The notes beneath the pieces are model-generated. The model worked only from the letters and a program-made list of their open reading frames with translations, searched no databases and had not been told where the DNA came from. This document shows, piece by piece, positions 1-13,368 of a DNA stretch of 64,000 nucleotides (within the stretch, counting starts at the first letter, position 1; every line of letters begins with the position of its first letter). The DNA comes from Acanthacorydalis orientalis (taxonomy: Eukaryota; Arthropoda; Insecta; Megaloptera; Corydalidae). The position numbers were made by a program, and so were the translations under genes. The stretch lies in the NCBI GenBank assembly GCA_034766995.1, contig CM068317.1:49438425-49502424 (forward strand), in the 5' to 3' direction.

Positions 1-74
1 GAAAATAGCAACAACACTTTTTGAAAAAGATGCCTCGATACATGATTCGATTAGAAACCGGATTACACAATTTG

Positions 75-395
75 TTAAGCGGACAAATTAATTCCATGCC
101 TTTTCTTATAGACAACATGCATGGAAGAAAAAATAACATATTTCAATCATCAAAATATCACACATTATTTTATGTAACGTTCCTCCGGCTGCCGGGTTCC
201 CGACTAATCCCACAAATTTTGAGCCGATGAAATTATAATGTATTTTCGGATCTCTTAAACTGTTTTACTGATTTTTGCATATCTTACACGTCACAACACC
301 TTCAATAAAAGCTGAACATATAATTCCTGCAGCTTCGAATCCATTTTTTTCAACTGGAATGCGTGAAGCAGACAATACCTAATATGATTCTTCTT
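75..395 (-). mobile_element. Deletion-type mariner relic (family M1, copy 1)
   Basis: Read on the minus strand this piece begins inside the transposase N-terminus (IRYCLLHAFQLKKN, then EGVVTCKICK), the start of the mariner DNA-binding domain. It jumps almost at once to sequence matching the last part of the element and ends in a terminal repeat at 75 (TTAAGCGGACAAATTAATTC on the plus strand). The same order of blocks is seen at 43633-44112 and 55929-56453. The far 5' end is missing. The catalytic middle is absent, so it cannot encode a working transposase. It abuts an unrelated mariner relic on the other strand. Confidence 0.7.
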
Positions 396-410
396 GGATC
401 AATTTTTTAG

Positions 411-960
411 GAAGTGAAAAGAATTCTCATGATTGACGACCTTCGGAAGGGGAAACCAGCTACTGCCCAATACTAAGCAGCAACTTTGGAGAAGTCGAAG
501 GTAGAGAAACGTCCCTGAATGGCCAAGAAAAAAGTGTCGTTTCACCTTAACAATGCACCAGCGTTGTTACAATTCAAGCGTTGTTTCTCAGCAAAACTTG
601 GCCGAATTAAAGATTGAAATCATTCCAAATCCATCGGATTCTCTTGATTTATATCCCTCAGACTTCCATCTGTTCTCGAAACTTGAAATTTTCATGACTG
701 GAAAGCGATTGTGTCGAGACAAGAGACGATAGTGGCCACAGACGATTATTTATTCGAGGACATCGAAGAAACTCACCTCCGGGAGGGAATTTCAAAACTG
801 GAGAGACTTTACCGCAAGTGTATTGAGTTTCGACTGGATTATGTCGAAAAATAAAGTACATTTTGAGACTGAAATTCTCACTAATATCTAACCAAGTTAT
901 TCTTCACACCGCCCTCGTGTTTGCACACTTTCCAGTTATCAACTGTTTTTTCGCTACTCT
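411..960 (+). pseudogene. Mariner transposase C-terminal relic (family M2)
   Basis: Frame-shifted and stop-interrupted coding remains of a mariner transposase catalytic domain. Recognisable blocks are LRKGKPATAQY, MAKKKVSFHLNNAPA (normally HHDNAPAH, so the second catalytic Asp is now Asn), SDFHLFSKLE (third Asp, retained) and a terminal DYVEK followed by TAA at 852-854. About 100 bp of 3' untranslated sequence follows. That stretch is shared with the copy at 52480-52945, which also ends in NYVEK-stop. Transposases of this family cut and paste DNA at TA sites; this copy is dead. Confidence 0.8.
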
Positions 961-1019
961 AATTCGGAATCACACGAATCAGATCAGATATATTAATATT
1001 TCTTTTTTCAATTCCATAT

Positions 1020-1480
1020 TCGTCCGTTTCTGTACAATCGTCCACGGAACGATCGCACCGCCCTTATCAATTTTAATCAGCCCCGTGTACACACAATCCC
1101 ATAGTCAAAGAGACGCGTTCCAGTGTCCGGGCTCGTTTGAAGCGGAACCGTCGACACGAGACGCCGTGTAATGAAAATCGGTACCGGTCTAATGGAACGC
1201 GATCGAAAAAGAAACGCGTCGAAGATGCGACGCAAGCAGAGACAGAATATTCAAAGAATGTTTGATTAAAACGAACCGAACGAGCGACTCGAGCGGCCGT
1301 GACGCTCGGATCGCGGACGCATAATTGATGTTATTGTACGAAAGTGTGTTATAATGAGATTATGGCGAAATTAATTGATTTTTATTTACAGTGGGATAGG
1401 GTTCGGGTCACATTTCGATGACGGAGACGACGATCGCAGTAATTCGATTTCGGCGTCGGCGTTCGTTCGATGCTGGATGG
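1020..1480. other. GC-richer unique patch, no recognised gene
   Basis: CpG-containing sequence that stands out from the AT-rich surroundings. A pyrimidine-rich stretch ending in TTTACAG at about 1384-1391 could be a splice acceptor, but the open frame after it has no recognisable protein. It may be a regulatory region or untranslated exon. From 1480 to 2640 there is mixed sequence with another GC-rich piece near 2100-2350, and again no gene that I can recognise. Confidence 0.25.
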
Positions 1481-2639
1481 AGCGGCGCTCGGTATTAAAT
1501 TTTATTTTTATGTTTTTCTTCTTTTTCTGGAGACGGATACTTCACGTTCTCGTGTTTCTCGATTTCTGTTCGAGACGTCGTTAACATACACAAGGTGTGG
1601 CGAGAAATCTTTCCGAATTTCTCTCGGCTATTAGTTCGGTGCTAGTGAAGTGATGTGCCTTATCGTTTTCAGTTGAAATAACTACTTTGTTATTTTTTCC
1701 TCAAGACTTGAGTTATCCTAGACTATCTAAAGTTTACTTGAAGCAATTACACATGTTGAAACTCGTAAATAGAAATTCTAGTGATATAAAAGAATGAAGA
1801 CCAACAGGACTACGCATCTACTAGATAATAGGCAGAAAAATATATTTCTACATTTTCTATACTTTAACTATTTTATTTTATTGACCAGTTGTGTCACTTT
1901 TTCTACAGAAAGTCAACAACGTACGACCGTTTGTAGTGACCGATCGAGAACCGGACATAAAAATTTATTTTATGTCTTCAGTAACATCCATCCAGGCTAT
2001 GAAACGAAATCGTTACATTTGATTTCATTCACTTGTGTTCAATCAACTCGACTCTATTCATTACTTCCATGTTATCTTCGCACAACCATAATTCAATTAA
2101 ATATCAATTCTTCACACGAGATTAAAATGGATCGTTCGCTTCCATGCGTTCGAATTGTAAGCGAGAGCGCGTGGGCCGCGCGCGCGAATTCAGTCGCATC
2201 ATCATCCTCTCGGCATTAGAGAGCTGACACAAGCACAACATCTCACGACTAAATATACAAATCATCTTTTCAGAGAAATGAACTCGCGTCGATATATCGA
2301 CGGCGCCGGCGTCAAACCGCTCGAACGAGTGACGAAGTATGAGATAAGTAACTGCTTAGACTCCGCTTTTGGAATCGCTCGCTGCCAGATTTTCCAACAG
2401 TTGACTAAAGTAAAAAGCACTTAAAGTTTATGTCGAGTTTGAATAGTTTAACGCGCTCGAGCATTGAACGATAAAGTTCACTCGCTTGTGGATACATGTG
2501 TGTGTGTGTGTAAACGCATGCATGTGTGTACACGGTGGACCAGAATTCGGTCGATCGTTGGTGAATGAAATACTTTTATCGCGTGCAAGCCTTAACAATA
2601 CATCTACCTATCTATCTATCACTCTCTGTTTCTCTTTCT

Positions 2640-2644
2640 TTATT

Positions 2645-2675
<31 letters not shown>

Positions 2676-3337
2676 TTGTACAAAATTGAACAAATATTGA
2701 ACCAAATATTGTTCAAAAAACATGTAGAAATTTCGTATTAAATTATTATCAACGACAACACATGAAGTTACATGAAAAATTGTGATTTTTGCGATTTTTT
2801 TTCCACGAATTTCAAGGAAGCGTGAATCGTGTTATCGTTTCAGTGTCTTCATATGCTAGATCGTCCCTCGCCGATGATGTTTCCTCGAAACCAATATCTG
2901 TCCCCATATTGTGCTTTGCCTGTGTATGAATGGCGAGCCTGATTCGCGGAATATGTGGGAAAAATTGATTTTTGCGATAAGAATAGAATAGAACAATGAC
3001 TTTATTGGTATTCAGTTTGTTACAATAATACAAGTTCATGCATAATGTACGTGTTTGTGCATGTTGTGCGTTCGCTACCTCTCCTAGGAGTTGAAACTCA
3101 CAAAATATTCACATGTCCAGTTTTGCACGTCTTCACTTTTTCTTAAATAACGAGAAAAATACAAAATGAATATTGGAACTGCCTACATATTTTTGTAGCT
3201 AAGGGTTTGACCTTTCCAGTAGCATAGTTTATTTTGAGAAACAAATTAATTTTGTTAATGCAAAACGATTTTGAAAAAAACGGCTCCCTTAGTCCCGGTC
3301 TCCTCTCTCTCTCTCTCTCTATATATATATATTTATA

Positions 3338-3389
<52 letters not shown>

Positions 3390-4033
3390 TATAGATGTAG
3401 ATATGGGGAGATGTTCAACCAATAAATATAAGAAACGCGGACAAGCCGAACATTACATCAAGCAGAGAGCACATATATGTAGATGTAATGCATATTCAAG
3501 TGCCGGAGGTCTTGACTATGACGTCGGCCGATGGCGTTGCGCGATTAATGCTGTGCCAACTTTTGAGCGTGTCGCTGACACCTGATAAATCCTTTACGGT
3601 TTCGTTCACGGCGGATGTTTAATTATGTAAAGAATTATGTACGAGCCGCGGCCACGGATCATAATTTCCGTACGAACGGCGCCGGAAGAAAATTTATCAT
3701 TGACTTTCGGACTAGTTCAACTTCACACAACTGGAAAGTCTGTCTGCGGATTAACGGTTCAAGTTTTCGGCGTTCCTTCGACGACAGAAATGTATAATGA
3801 AAGAAAATATATTCGTGCGAATAGTATTTTTTTTTATTTGTAGAGAGAACGCTGTAGGTGCGGACGAGAAATTCGAAAATTATAAAATAATAATCAAGTT
3901 GTATTTTATAAAAATTGGCACAGATGTTTAAACAAAAATTTACTGATATAAGAGTTTTTGTACAAAAATAGAAATTATTTTGCTTCGAACATGGAATGAA
4001 CGCGCGATATCTTTTATTTTTCATCATAAATCG

Positions 4034-4077
<44 letters not shown>

Positions 4078-4190
4078 GAGTGTGAGTATAATCAATAGAA
4101 CCGAAATTAAAATATGAAAGGCGAAATGACTAATGAAAGATGAAAAAAAAGTTCGAACATCCCAAGTGTTGTTGAGTAAATTAATCAACC
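2640..4190. other. AT-rich sequence with CT/TA microsatellites
   Basis: Contains short (CT)n(TA)n runs at about 2646-2675, a longer (CT)n(TA)n run at 3301-3386 and (TA)n at 4036-4073. The open frames here are microsatellite translations (runs of I-Y) or shadows. A somewhat GC-richer piece at 3500-3800 shows no recognisable protein. Confidence 0.4.
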
Positions 4191-4640
4191 GTCTTATTGG
4201 CAAAACGTCAAATTCGAACAGAAGACTGTTAACAAGAAAAAATCACGATCGACGACACGAACAAAGAAATGAATAATACAACAAACAGACACGACCGAAA
4301 ATCGTATTATTATCTTTATTACAAACGAAAGCGAACGAACGAGAAGGGAAAAAAAGCCAGCAGTAATAAAAGAAACAACGACGAAACCGGCCCGAAACAG
4401 AGAGCACCCGCGCACAATGCACACAAAAAGTCTCCGGTTCGTCGAGCTCGTCGGACAGATAAGTTTCGGTCGTACGCGGAGAACAGAACGGGGGGAGTCG
4501 CGGAGAAAGTGTACGAATAACGATAACAAACGGAAAACAATGGGACGGACACACATCCGTGTGTCTCGCCGGAATGTCCGACGTCGGAGCACCGTATCGG
4601 ACGTCTTTCTCGGCGTCGCAGACGTCGAAGTCTCCTGTTT
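4190..4640. other. CpG-rich patch with long open frames on both strands
   Basis: GC-richer block with overlapping open frames of up to 157 codons on the minus strand and up to 93 on the plus. None resembles a known family, and the frames are rich in Arg, Ser and Cys, as expected from CpG-rich noncoding DNA. The block ends in a run of about 17 T. I treat it as a candidate CpG island or untranslated exon, not as a protein gene. Confidence 0.25.
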
Positions 4641-4706
4641 TTTTTTTTTTTTTTTTGAAAGGTGTCTGGGTCTTTTTTACCTCCACGTACATGATTAGCA
4701 CGATCC

Positions 4707-4850
4707 GTGAAAACATTTCATCAGAAAATCACAATTATCAGCCTTTTATTAAAGAATCAAACAGCTCGGCTGTTTTGATGAGCGGAGTGCAAAGATTCTA
4801 TCAGATTGGTCGACAAGTCCGTTCGAATTTTATATATATATATATGTTAG

Positions 4851-4907
<57 letters not shown>

Positions 4908-5167
4908 CTAATATATGCGAGTTAAAGAAGCAAGTGAAGCGAGCTGGGGCGAAGCCCTTGTGATTCGGCGAGCGTAGCGACTAGAGGGTACAGCCCCCTA
5001 GTCTTTATTAAAAATATTAGATGTAAAAAATAATTCTGTGTGAAAACATTTGATCAGAAAATAACAATTATCAGCCTTTTATTAAAGAATCAAACAGCTC
5101 GGCTGTTCTGGTAAGCGGAGTGCAAAGATTCTATCAGACTGGTCGACAAGTCCATTCGAATTTTACA
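4707..5167. repeat. 128-bp direct repeats flanking a microsatellite and a Helitron end
   Basis: The segments 4707-4834 and 5040-5167 are near-identical (about 95 percent by eye). Each carries the small inverted repeat AACAGC-TCG-GCTGTT. Between them lie (TA)n, (GA)n and the Helitron-type 3' end at 5001. The unit after the first copy does not recur after the second, so it is not a simple tandem duplication. It resembles terminal direct repeats of a small composite element. Confidence 0.7.
4915..5001 (+). mobile_element. Helitron-type 3' terminus (non-autonomous)
   Basis: The segment runs through GGGGCGAAGCCC and GGCGAGCGTAGCGAC to a terminal GC-rich hairpin (CTAGAGGG / CCCCCTAG). It ends in CTAG directly before a T at 5002. 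Helitrons end in a hairpin plus CTRR and insert in front of T. The same ending (AGCCCCCTAG then T) is found on the minus strand at 24798, behind helicase-like coding remains, which supports the assignment. No 5' TC end could be placed. Confidence 0.6.
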
Positions 5168-5228
5168 TAAATGACTTTTTAGGAAACTAAAAATCACTAC
5201 TTTCATTAAAAAACCTAATTAATATAAA

Positions 5229-5575
5229 CTATTGGGTCAAGTAATCGGTATTTTCATATAGATGAAAATTGATGGTGAAATATTTTGCGATTATTGCAAT
5301 AAAGTATCAGATGGATGGTAAGTGGGTTCTGTGCGAGCCATCGAATGTTGATTTAAAACAATGTTCTGATATTTTCAATTCTTATCCATGTCGATTGCAA
5401 ATCGATCCATTTGTGATTAGAATTGTTACTGGCGATGAGAAAAAGATGGGTTTCAACAATATAAAACGTCAAAAACAATGGACTGACCGGAACGGAACAC
5501 CATCTTCAGCTGCAAAAGGAGGGTTTGATCCAAAAAAGGTTTTGTTGTGTGTTTAGTGGGATATGACGTTTCGAT
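5229..5575 (+). pseudogene. Mariner relic: TIR fused to catalytic-domain start (mellifera-like)
   Basis: A terminal-repeat-like start (TTGGGTCAAGTAATCGG at 5233, similar to the TTAGGT.GG..AGTAATTGCGG ends of mellifera-type mariners) is followed within 50 bp by coding sequence. That coding sequence ends in IRIVTGDEKKMGFNNIKRQK and DPKKVLLCV-stop. VTGDEK is the block around the first catalytic Asp, and VLLCVWWD normally follows. The N-terminal DNA-binding domain is deleted and the frame stops at 5554, so the copy is inactive. Confidence 0.75.
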
Positions 5576-5599
5576 CAGAACATTAATTTATTTCTTTTT

Positions 5600-6140
5600 G
5601 ATTGTATTTCCTTTACGAGATTAAAAAAATGATTATTCATTCATAAAATCCCACTTTCAAAATAATCTTTATCCAGATAACTGATGTGGATAATACCATA
5701 ATTGAATGGTGGACAAGTGGACATTTATTATATTAAATATGTTAATACTTCAATAAACTATACTATTGAAGTTTTCGGTACATAGAGAGTTAAGATCGGC
5801 CTTCGAAATGAGTTTTCCATTCGAATTCACAAACTACAAGTAAGTTTTCTGATTGGAATTGTTCAATAATTAATAGTCTATATGTGTTGATATAAATTTA
5901 GATGTTTAGTGACCATCATCTTCTGAGTGCTAAGCTAGAGAAAAAACTATAAATACACGTTTTTATTTCATGTGAAAGGATCAAAAATGATAAACAGATA
6001 ATTATAGAATATTTTTTTTAATGCTTCATACATTAAGTGAGAAATTTGTTTGAGGAACATTTTATTTATAGCTTATTATTCTTGAAGGAATATTCTTAGT
6101 TTTTTAAACAAGTCGAAAATTTTAGAATTGTTCAGAGTGT
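5600..6140. other. AT-rich, no gene seen
   Basis: Unstructured AT-rich DNA with no coding potential and no repeat that I could match elsewhere in the window. Confidence 0.4.
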
Positions 6141-6149
6141 ATATATATA

Positions 6150-7675
<1,526 letters not shown>

Positions 7676-7679
7676 CTCT

Positions 7680-9010
7680 CCTTCTCTCTCTCTGTATATA
7701 TATAGAGAGAGAGATATATAAAGAGAGAGAGACTACCATATAAGTAGATATAAATATGTTCGAATCATATGAGAGAACACTTACATTTTCAACGTCTCGT
7801 TCCTTGTCGGCGGAACAAATTCAGGTAAACTGTTTGTATGTTCAAAAACGTTTGCTGCACGAGAACCAATTAATGTTTTTTTCGTATTTCAAACCGTGTC
7901 TCTAATAACGTCCCGTTCACATACTTCCATTACATCTATTTAATATTTATACAATTCAACATTGACATTTATAAACCTCTGAACTAGATTAACAAATTTT
8001 TAATAGCGCGAATTATTATTTTTCAATTAAAGCGCGAGTTCTGCTACCGATCGTTTGAAACCGGACCCGTTGATTAAATTCATTCTACATTTACATACTT
8101 CATAAATTCCATCTACGTATTCAACAGTTAACATGTATAGAGACATATATTTAGTTATCTAACAGTGATTTAACGCGTACGATTCTCTAGATTTCTGTCT
8201 TACATAATGTCGTTCTATAATTGACATAACGTGACGACTGGTTTGAGAGGAGTTTTGTTAGTCTCTCGATATATAATTTGAATGTTGACGCACAGAAGAA
8301 TATTATTTTAAAACATTTACATTGAATTGGATGATAGGATTTTTATTTGATTTTTTTTCACTCTACTTACATTTAGTTAAAATTCAACGATTAATTTTAA
8401 AGATCTATCTAGACATTTTGTGATCTAAGCTGGAGCTGATTTGAAAACACATATTATTTAAATTACAAATAGATTAATTTTTAATTTAATTAATTACAGT
8501 ACAATAGAACAATCCGCACACATATTCTCTAAAGTTTTATTCGAAGCGTTGTGTCTGTCAAATTATAAAAATTCGTCGTTCATTTTGGAAATGTTTTTGG
8601 AAACTAAATCTAATTTAAAATCGTAAATAATAAAATAATGAAATAATGATGTATTATGTTCGTGGATTTTTTTCCTTACATACACAATCATAGTCCCAAA
8701 CATACCTAGTTACATTATATTATTTCCACTACACATGAATAAACAGAAACGACGAGGAGAGAAACAGAACTTCGTATATTTGCAGGATACGTTTTCATAA
8801 AAATGTATGTGGGTGAATTTTTAATTAGTACATTATTATTTTTAATATACACGTACAGACACAAACACATATTTAATAAATGTATGTAGAACACGGCTTT
8901 AATTAAAACAATTCCAAGAAGTCAGGTTGATTCGTACATATAAATAAATTTGTGGAAAATATTAAAATATCATTGGATCTAAACCTACACAGTCTCATTT
9001 TGAAACTTTA
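7680..9010. other. AT-rich, no gene seen
   Basis: Starts with a small (CT)n/(TA)n/(GA)n cluster at 7680-7735. The rest is AT-rich sequence without recognisable coding or transposon remains. A stretch near 8515-8560 faintly resembles the dispersed repeat at 15837-16150. Confidence 0.35.
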
Positions 9011-9013
9011 ATA

Positions 9014-9410
9014 TTGGATGTGAAAATTGATTCAGTGCCTTTAAATGGAATCAATCATAACTCTGCTTTAAATTAAAATATTTTCTAGTCGTATTAGGAT
9101 TTTAAGTGCCGATTTTAACATTTAAAAGTCACTATACATCTTGGCCTAGCAGTTGGTATAATCACACGAAACGGTATTGAACATGATAGCGTTCGAAATG
9201 CAGAAAATTAGGCATTGCATTCTTTCTGCACTCCAGTTGAAAAAAAATTCTGCTAAATCTACACAAATATTTTGTTTAGTTTCAGAGGAAGATGTCGTGA
9301 GACATAAAACATACAAAGAGATGTTAAAACAGTGAAATACATCCGACAATGTATTGACAACTTCATGTAGTCAAAACCGCCATCTTTTTTTCGACAAAGA
9401 ATTCACTAAT
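9014..9410 (+). mobile_element. Deletion-type mariner relic (family M1, copy 2)
   Basis: It begins after a TA with a terminal repeat (TTGGATGTGAAAATTGATTC), followed by the M1 leader shared with the copy at 55929. The transposase N-terminus (IRHCILSALQLKK-like) then jumps straight into the C-terminal block (RQCIDNFM, KPPSFF). The jump occurs at the same place as in copies at 43633 and 55929. It is cut off near 9410, where a different mariner segment begins. Confidence 0.7.
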
Positions 9411-10140
9411 TTTAAGGAAGAGGTTGTGATGCATGAAATATGATAAAATTGGTTTCATGGCTATGTCTTAACTTGTAAGATTCAAAATGAAAGATTCTTT
9501 TGCTTAAAATCATAACCGGCGATGAAAAATCGGTGTTGAATGAAAATCCTGAGCGCCGAACATCACGAGTTACATACGGCAAATCATCGACATGGACTCT
9601 GAAACCAAATATCCACGTCATAAAAGTGTCATTGTGTATTTGGTGATACCTTAAAGATGTGATGAATTATGAGTCGGTCGGACTTGATCAGACTGTAAAT
9701 TCATAGTATTACCAACAAAATATTATCCGTTTGAATGACGAATTAGGTGTTTGAAAATATCATTCACTGGGGGGACAGGGGAACGAGACAAGCCATTTTG
9801 CAGAACGACAACGCTCGGCCTCACGTCGCGATACACACCGAAGACGTTAATTGTTTTTGGAATGGGAAATTCTCCCTCGCGCGCCGTATCCACCGGACAC
9901 AGTCCCGTCAGATTATCACCCGTTCCGGTCGCTCCAACATCATCTCGCTGATATCCATTTTAAACCGATGGAAGAGATTAGAAAAAATCAATTAACGAAT
10001 TCATCGACTCAAATCCGCCATCTTTTTCTGATAAAAGGTTCGTCAGTTACCAGTCAGATACAGTAAGGTTACACAAAAATAATGGAGGATATTTTGAAGA
10101 CTGAAATGTGTTCCATTTTTCACTAAGAAACATTCATACA
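9411..10140 (+). pseudogene. Mariner transposase relic, middle and C-terminal parts
   Basis: Across shifting frames the catalytic domain can be followed in order. ITGDEKS and the NENPERRTSRV block (first Asp region) come first, then KPNIHVIKVSLCIWW, RLNDELG, the NDNARPHVA block (second Asp) and PSDYHPFRSLQHHLAD (third Asp). A C-terminal block matching the EEIRKW.DEF..SKPPSFF pattern follows. Numerous stops and shifts make it inactive. The N-terminus is missing because this piece is fused to the deletion-type copy at 9410, and no 3' terminal repeat is visible. Confidence 0.75.
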
Positions 10141-10816
10141 TAAATAAATACTAACTGTTGAAAATCCTTATGTCGAAATGAATTTAGGCTGAGCGCTAGA
10201 ACTATTTTAAAGGATATTCCTGTTTTAAAAATTCAGAACATTTTCTAACACACAAAAGTGTTCCGACTGACATATCAAGACCGTTTCAATTACATTTATG
10301 ATACGAAAATGTAAGAAAAAAATGACTGAAATTAAGAGAACACACTTACAATGTTCTTACAACGAACAATGGACTCCGACATTACAATAATCATTCGACT
10401 TTATTAAAACTATCCTTAATTTAATTAAACATTAACCGTTAAGTCGTACGACCCGCCCTCTGGAGGATAAACTTCGACAGTTTATCCTCTAACAAGCGTC
10501 AAGAGCACAGACACAGTTCGTTCGATAGCACACCTTGCAGTCTAAATGACTACGAAGAAATCCTCCAGTTTTTTTTTGCAACAAACTCGAGTTAAACAAT
10601 TCTCTACATCTGGAATGGACGCTCCAATGGCTTTTCATAACAGACTATCTCTTTCAACACATTTTTTCAATCTTTTGAAAAAGTTTCATCTGCATTTGAA
10701 TTTCTTTGAATGCTTCTCAAAGAAATGAAATGTTTTGTTTCTCTCCATGAAACATAAAATCACACTTTATATACATACATACTTACATACACACACACAC
10801 ACATACATATATGTAT

Positions 10817-10894
<78 letters not shown>

Positions 10895-11050
10895 TGAAAG
10901 ATGTATAGTGAGAATGTTAGAATAGTGCAGATATAAATACATGTTTGTAAACTAGATTAAACTTTTCATTTATTGAGTTATTTCTTTGGTTGTTTTTTTT
11001 TTATTCGAAATACACCGAGTGTTTCTATTAAATTCACAGATTGTTTAGAG
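10140..11050. other. AT-rich with compound microsatellite
   Basis: No gene seen. A compound (CA)n/(TA)n/(GA)n microsatellite lies at about 10789-10895. Confidence 0.4.
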
Positions 11051-11099
11051 AATTTTAAGCGAACTACAATACTAGAGTGTAACGGCACAGGATTCAACT

Positions 11100-11690
11100 C
11101 ATCGCCACCGTTCCAGCAGTGTTAGAATTCAATCGTCGTCCCGTTTCAAACAGATACGAGCGTACAACAAGTGTTAATTCTTTTATTTCCATTCACGCGC
11201 AATTACGTTCGGTCGCCGTTCAGCGGCCGTTAATTCGGCGCCGGTCGCCGGATCAACGTCACACGACGGCGGTCGCGACGCGGTCGAAAAAAAAACTAAT
11301 CCTCGGACCGCGTGGCGTCCGATCGAAACCCGAGAGTGTGTGTTTACACACGACGACGCGCCGTGGGCGTACCTGGAGCACGAGGTCGTCGCGACGCGGC
11401 GCTTTGGCGACTGCCGACGTCGGTCCATCGAGCGCGAGTTCAGCTTCCCGTCATTGAACCGCGGCGACGGGACCGCTCGGAATACACACGCGCTCCGTCT
11501 CTCTCCGGCTCGCTCGCAACGACGTGTACGCGCACCACACGTACACGAACAGAGAGTGTCGTGTCCTTGTCTGGCGGCGTACTAGAGATCATTGTTTGTG
11601 ACTTTATGACGTTTGTGTTTAAGTATGAACGGTGTTCGTGCGATCCGAGGAGGATTCTGGACGGTCGATGTCGAAATATAACAATGGATA
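11100..11690. promoter_or_regulatory. CpG-rich island, candidate promoter or untranslated exon
   Basis: The most GC-rich stretch in the first 20 kb, dense in CpG and Arg-encoding triplets. Open frames of 112, 127 and 81 codons occur on both strands, which argues that they are compositional. No conserved protein is recognised. A promoter or 5' untranslated exon of an unseen gene is plausible but unproven. Confidence 0.25.
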
Positions 11691-11699
11691 AGTGAATCT

Positions 11700-13360
11700 T
11701 TACCGTGACGTTATGATAATTTCAACTGCGTGCAAAATTCTAAACTTATTCTAAATCTAACATTCGTTTTCTTCTTGTAGCTTTCTTTTACAACACTTCA
11801 ATTTCCCGAATCGATAATTTTTCATTCCATAAATCACACGAACATGTTGTTTAGAGGCGAGTAGACAATTAAGATCATAGCGTCAGAATGCAATTATAAA
11901 ATAAAAATCTACCCCCGATCGAACATTTACGTTTTGAACCACTTTGCAGTGATGATCATTCAACAGATGGACACTATACTAGATTATTTTTCATTCCACA
12001 AACTACGAAACTTCTAGTCGAAAATTTCAATAAGAAATCATTTCTGATTGTTTCTTATGTGTATTTCGATGGCTTTACAATTATTTTCATATCGCAAAAG
12101 TACAGAATAATTGCAGTGTTAGAACTGTATTTTGATATTTGATTTTATTATCAAGAAATTGGGATAAGATTTGGGGTTAAAGATGCGTCGTTATTGGCAC
12201 CTGGACATGAGTAAAAGATAAAAACACCTCCAATCGAAAACACAAGTTCGAACCATTTTGAAATAAGGGACGTTCAATAGTTGCGACACTTAAAGGTTTC
12301 AATAGAATCGATTGTTCTCTAACAGTATATAATTTATTTTCAGAAATTTACTTTTACCTTAAATTGAGAATCTTCAAGTTTGAAAACAGTCTGAAAAAAA
12401 TTCAATGGTTCAAAGAAACAAAGAAGAAGATATAAGAAGATCAAAAAGAAATTCAAACTGATTACACTGAAATTACTGCAGCTTTATTCCACATAAATGG
12501 ATTATAATTTCGCCCTCACAACCATTTCTCCATCTTGACCGTATGGGGTTCGAGATGTTTGTGTATTTTATCGGTTCGAATATGATGGCATCGATAACGA
12601 TCATGTATCAATCCTTTATTGAACAATTATTGAATCATTTCGTGAAATGAAAGATCTATACTTGTTTGTATGACGAATAAGAAAATAATCTGTGAAAGTG
12701 AATTCAGCTACAGATCCATAATTTTCTTGCAATCAATGAAATAAGAAACAAGAATAGAGACTTGATGTCATACAGATTCAAAACCAATTACTAACAAGAG
12801 GCATTTCAATCTTTTCGATTTGACAAGCTGGTTATCTTTTCATAAATGTCAATTATATGATCGAAGTTTCGAGATTTTCAAAACAGAAAGTGACATGGAG
12901 TCGTTAAAATCAATCGCAGGTGAAAATTAAAATATCCGTTAACACGGGTCGGCACTGTTTGATTTCGTTATCACAAACACGGAGCGTTTTTTTTTCTTCC
13001 ACCAGCACACGATGGAATACAGTAAATTAATAAGTCGCTGTACACTGAGGGATAATTAAGTTTCAAAAGCTTTTATATTATTAAATATGTCGTCAGATGT
13101 TATTCGAAACATTCACGGTTTGTCAATACGATCCACCGGAACACAGACGAAACGTCTATTTATAACATTTTATCTTTTGATCTACAGACGGGCTTTTTCG
13201 ATATTATGCTTATTATAATAATTAATTAAAAATATGTCTGAGAAACAAGTCGACACGTTTTTAAATATTTGAAGGAAATTTCAGTATTTTCCAATAGAGC
13301 TGAATGATTATTTTAATTTCATTCATTTTCAGAATTAAAATGTAATTTTTATCTTTATCG
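11700..13360. other. AT-rich, no gene seen
   Basis: Low-complexity AT-rich DNA. A fragment near 12046-12110 carries the recurrent dispersed motif TATGTGTATTTCGATGGC, also seen in variants near 15990, 50700, 51320 and 62110. No coding sequence is recognised. Confidence 0.35.
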
Positions 13361-13368
13361 TTCTTCAT

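Noticed and set aside
4194..4716. Overlapping open frames of 132 and 157 codons
   Set aside because: Open on both strands and rich in Arg/Ser/Cys, as expected from CpG-rich noncoding DNA; no family recognised.
11119..11695. Frames of 112, 127 and 81 codons
   Set aside because: Mutually overlapping frames in a CpG island; nothing conserved recognised.
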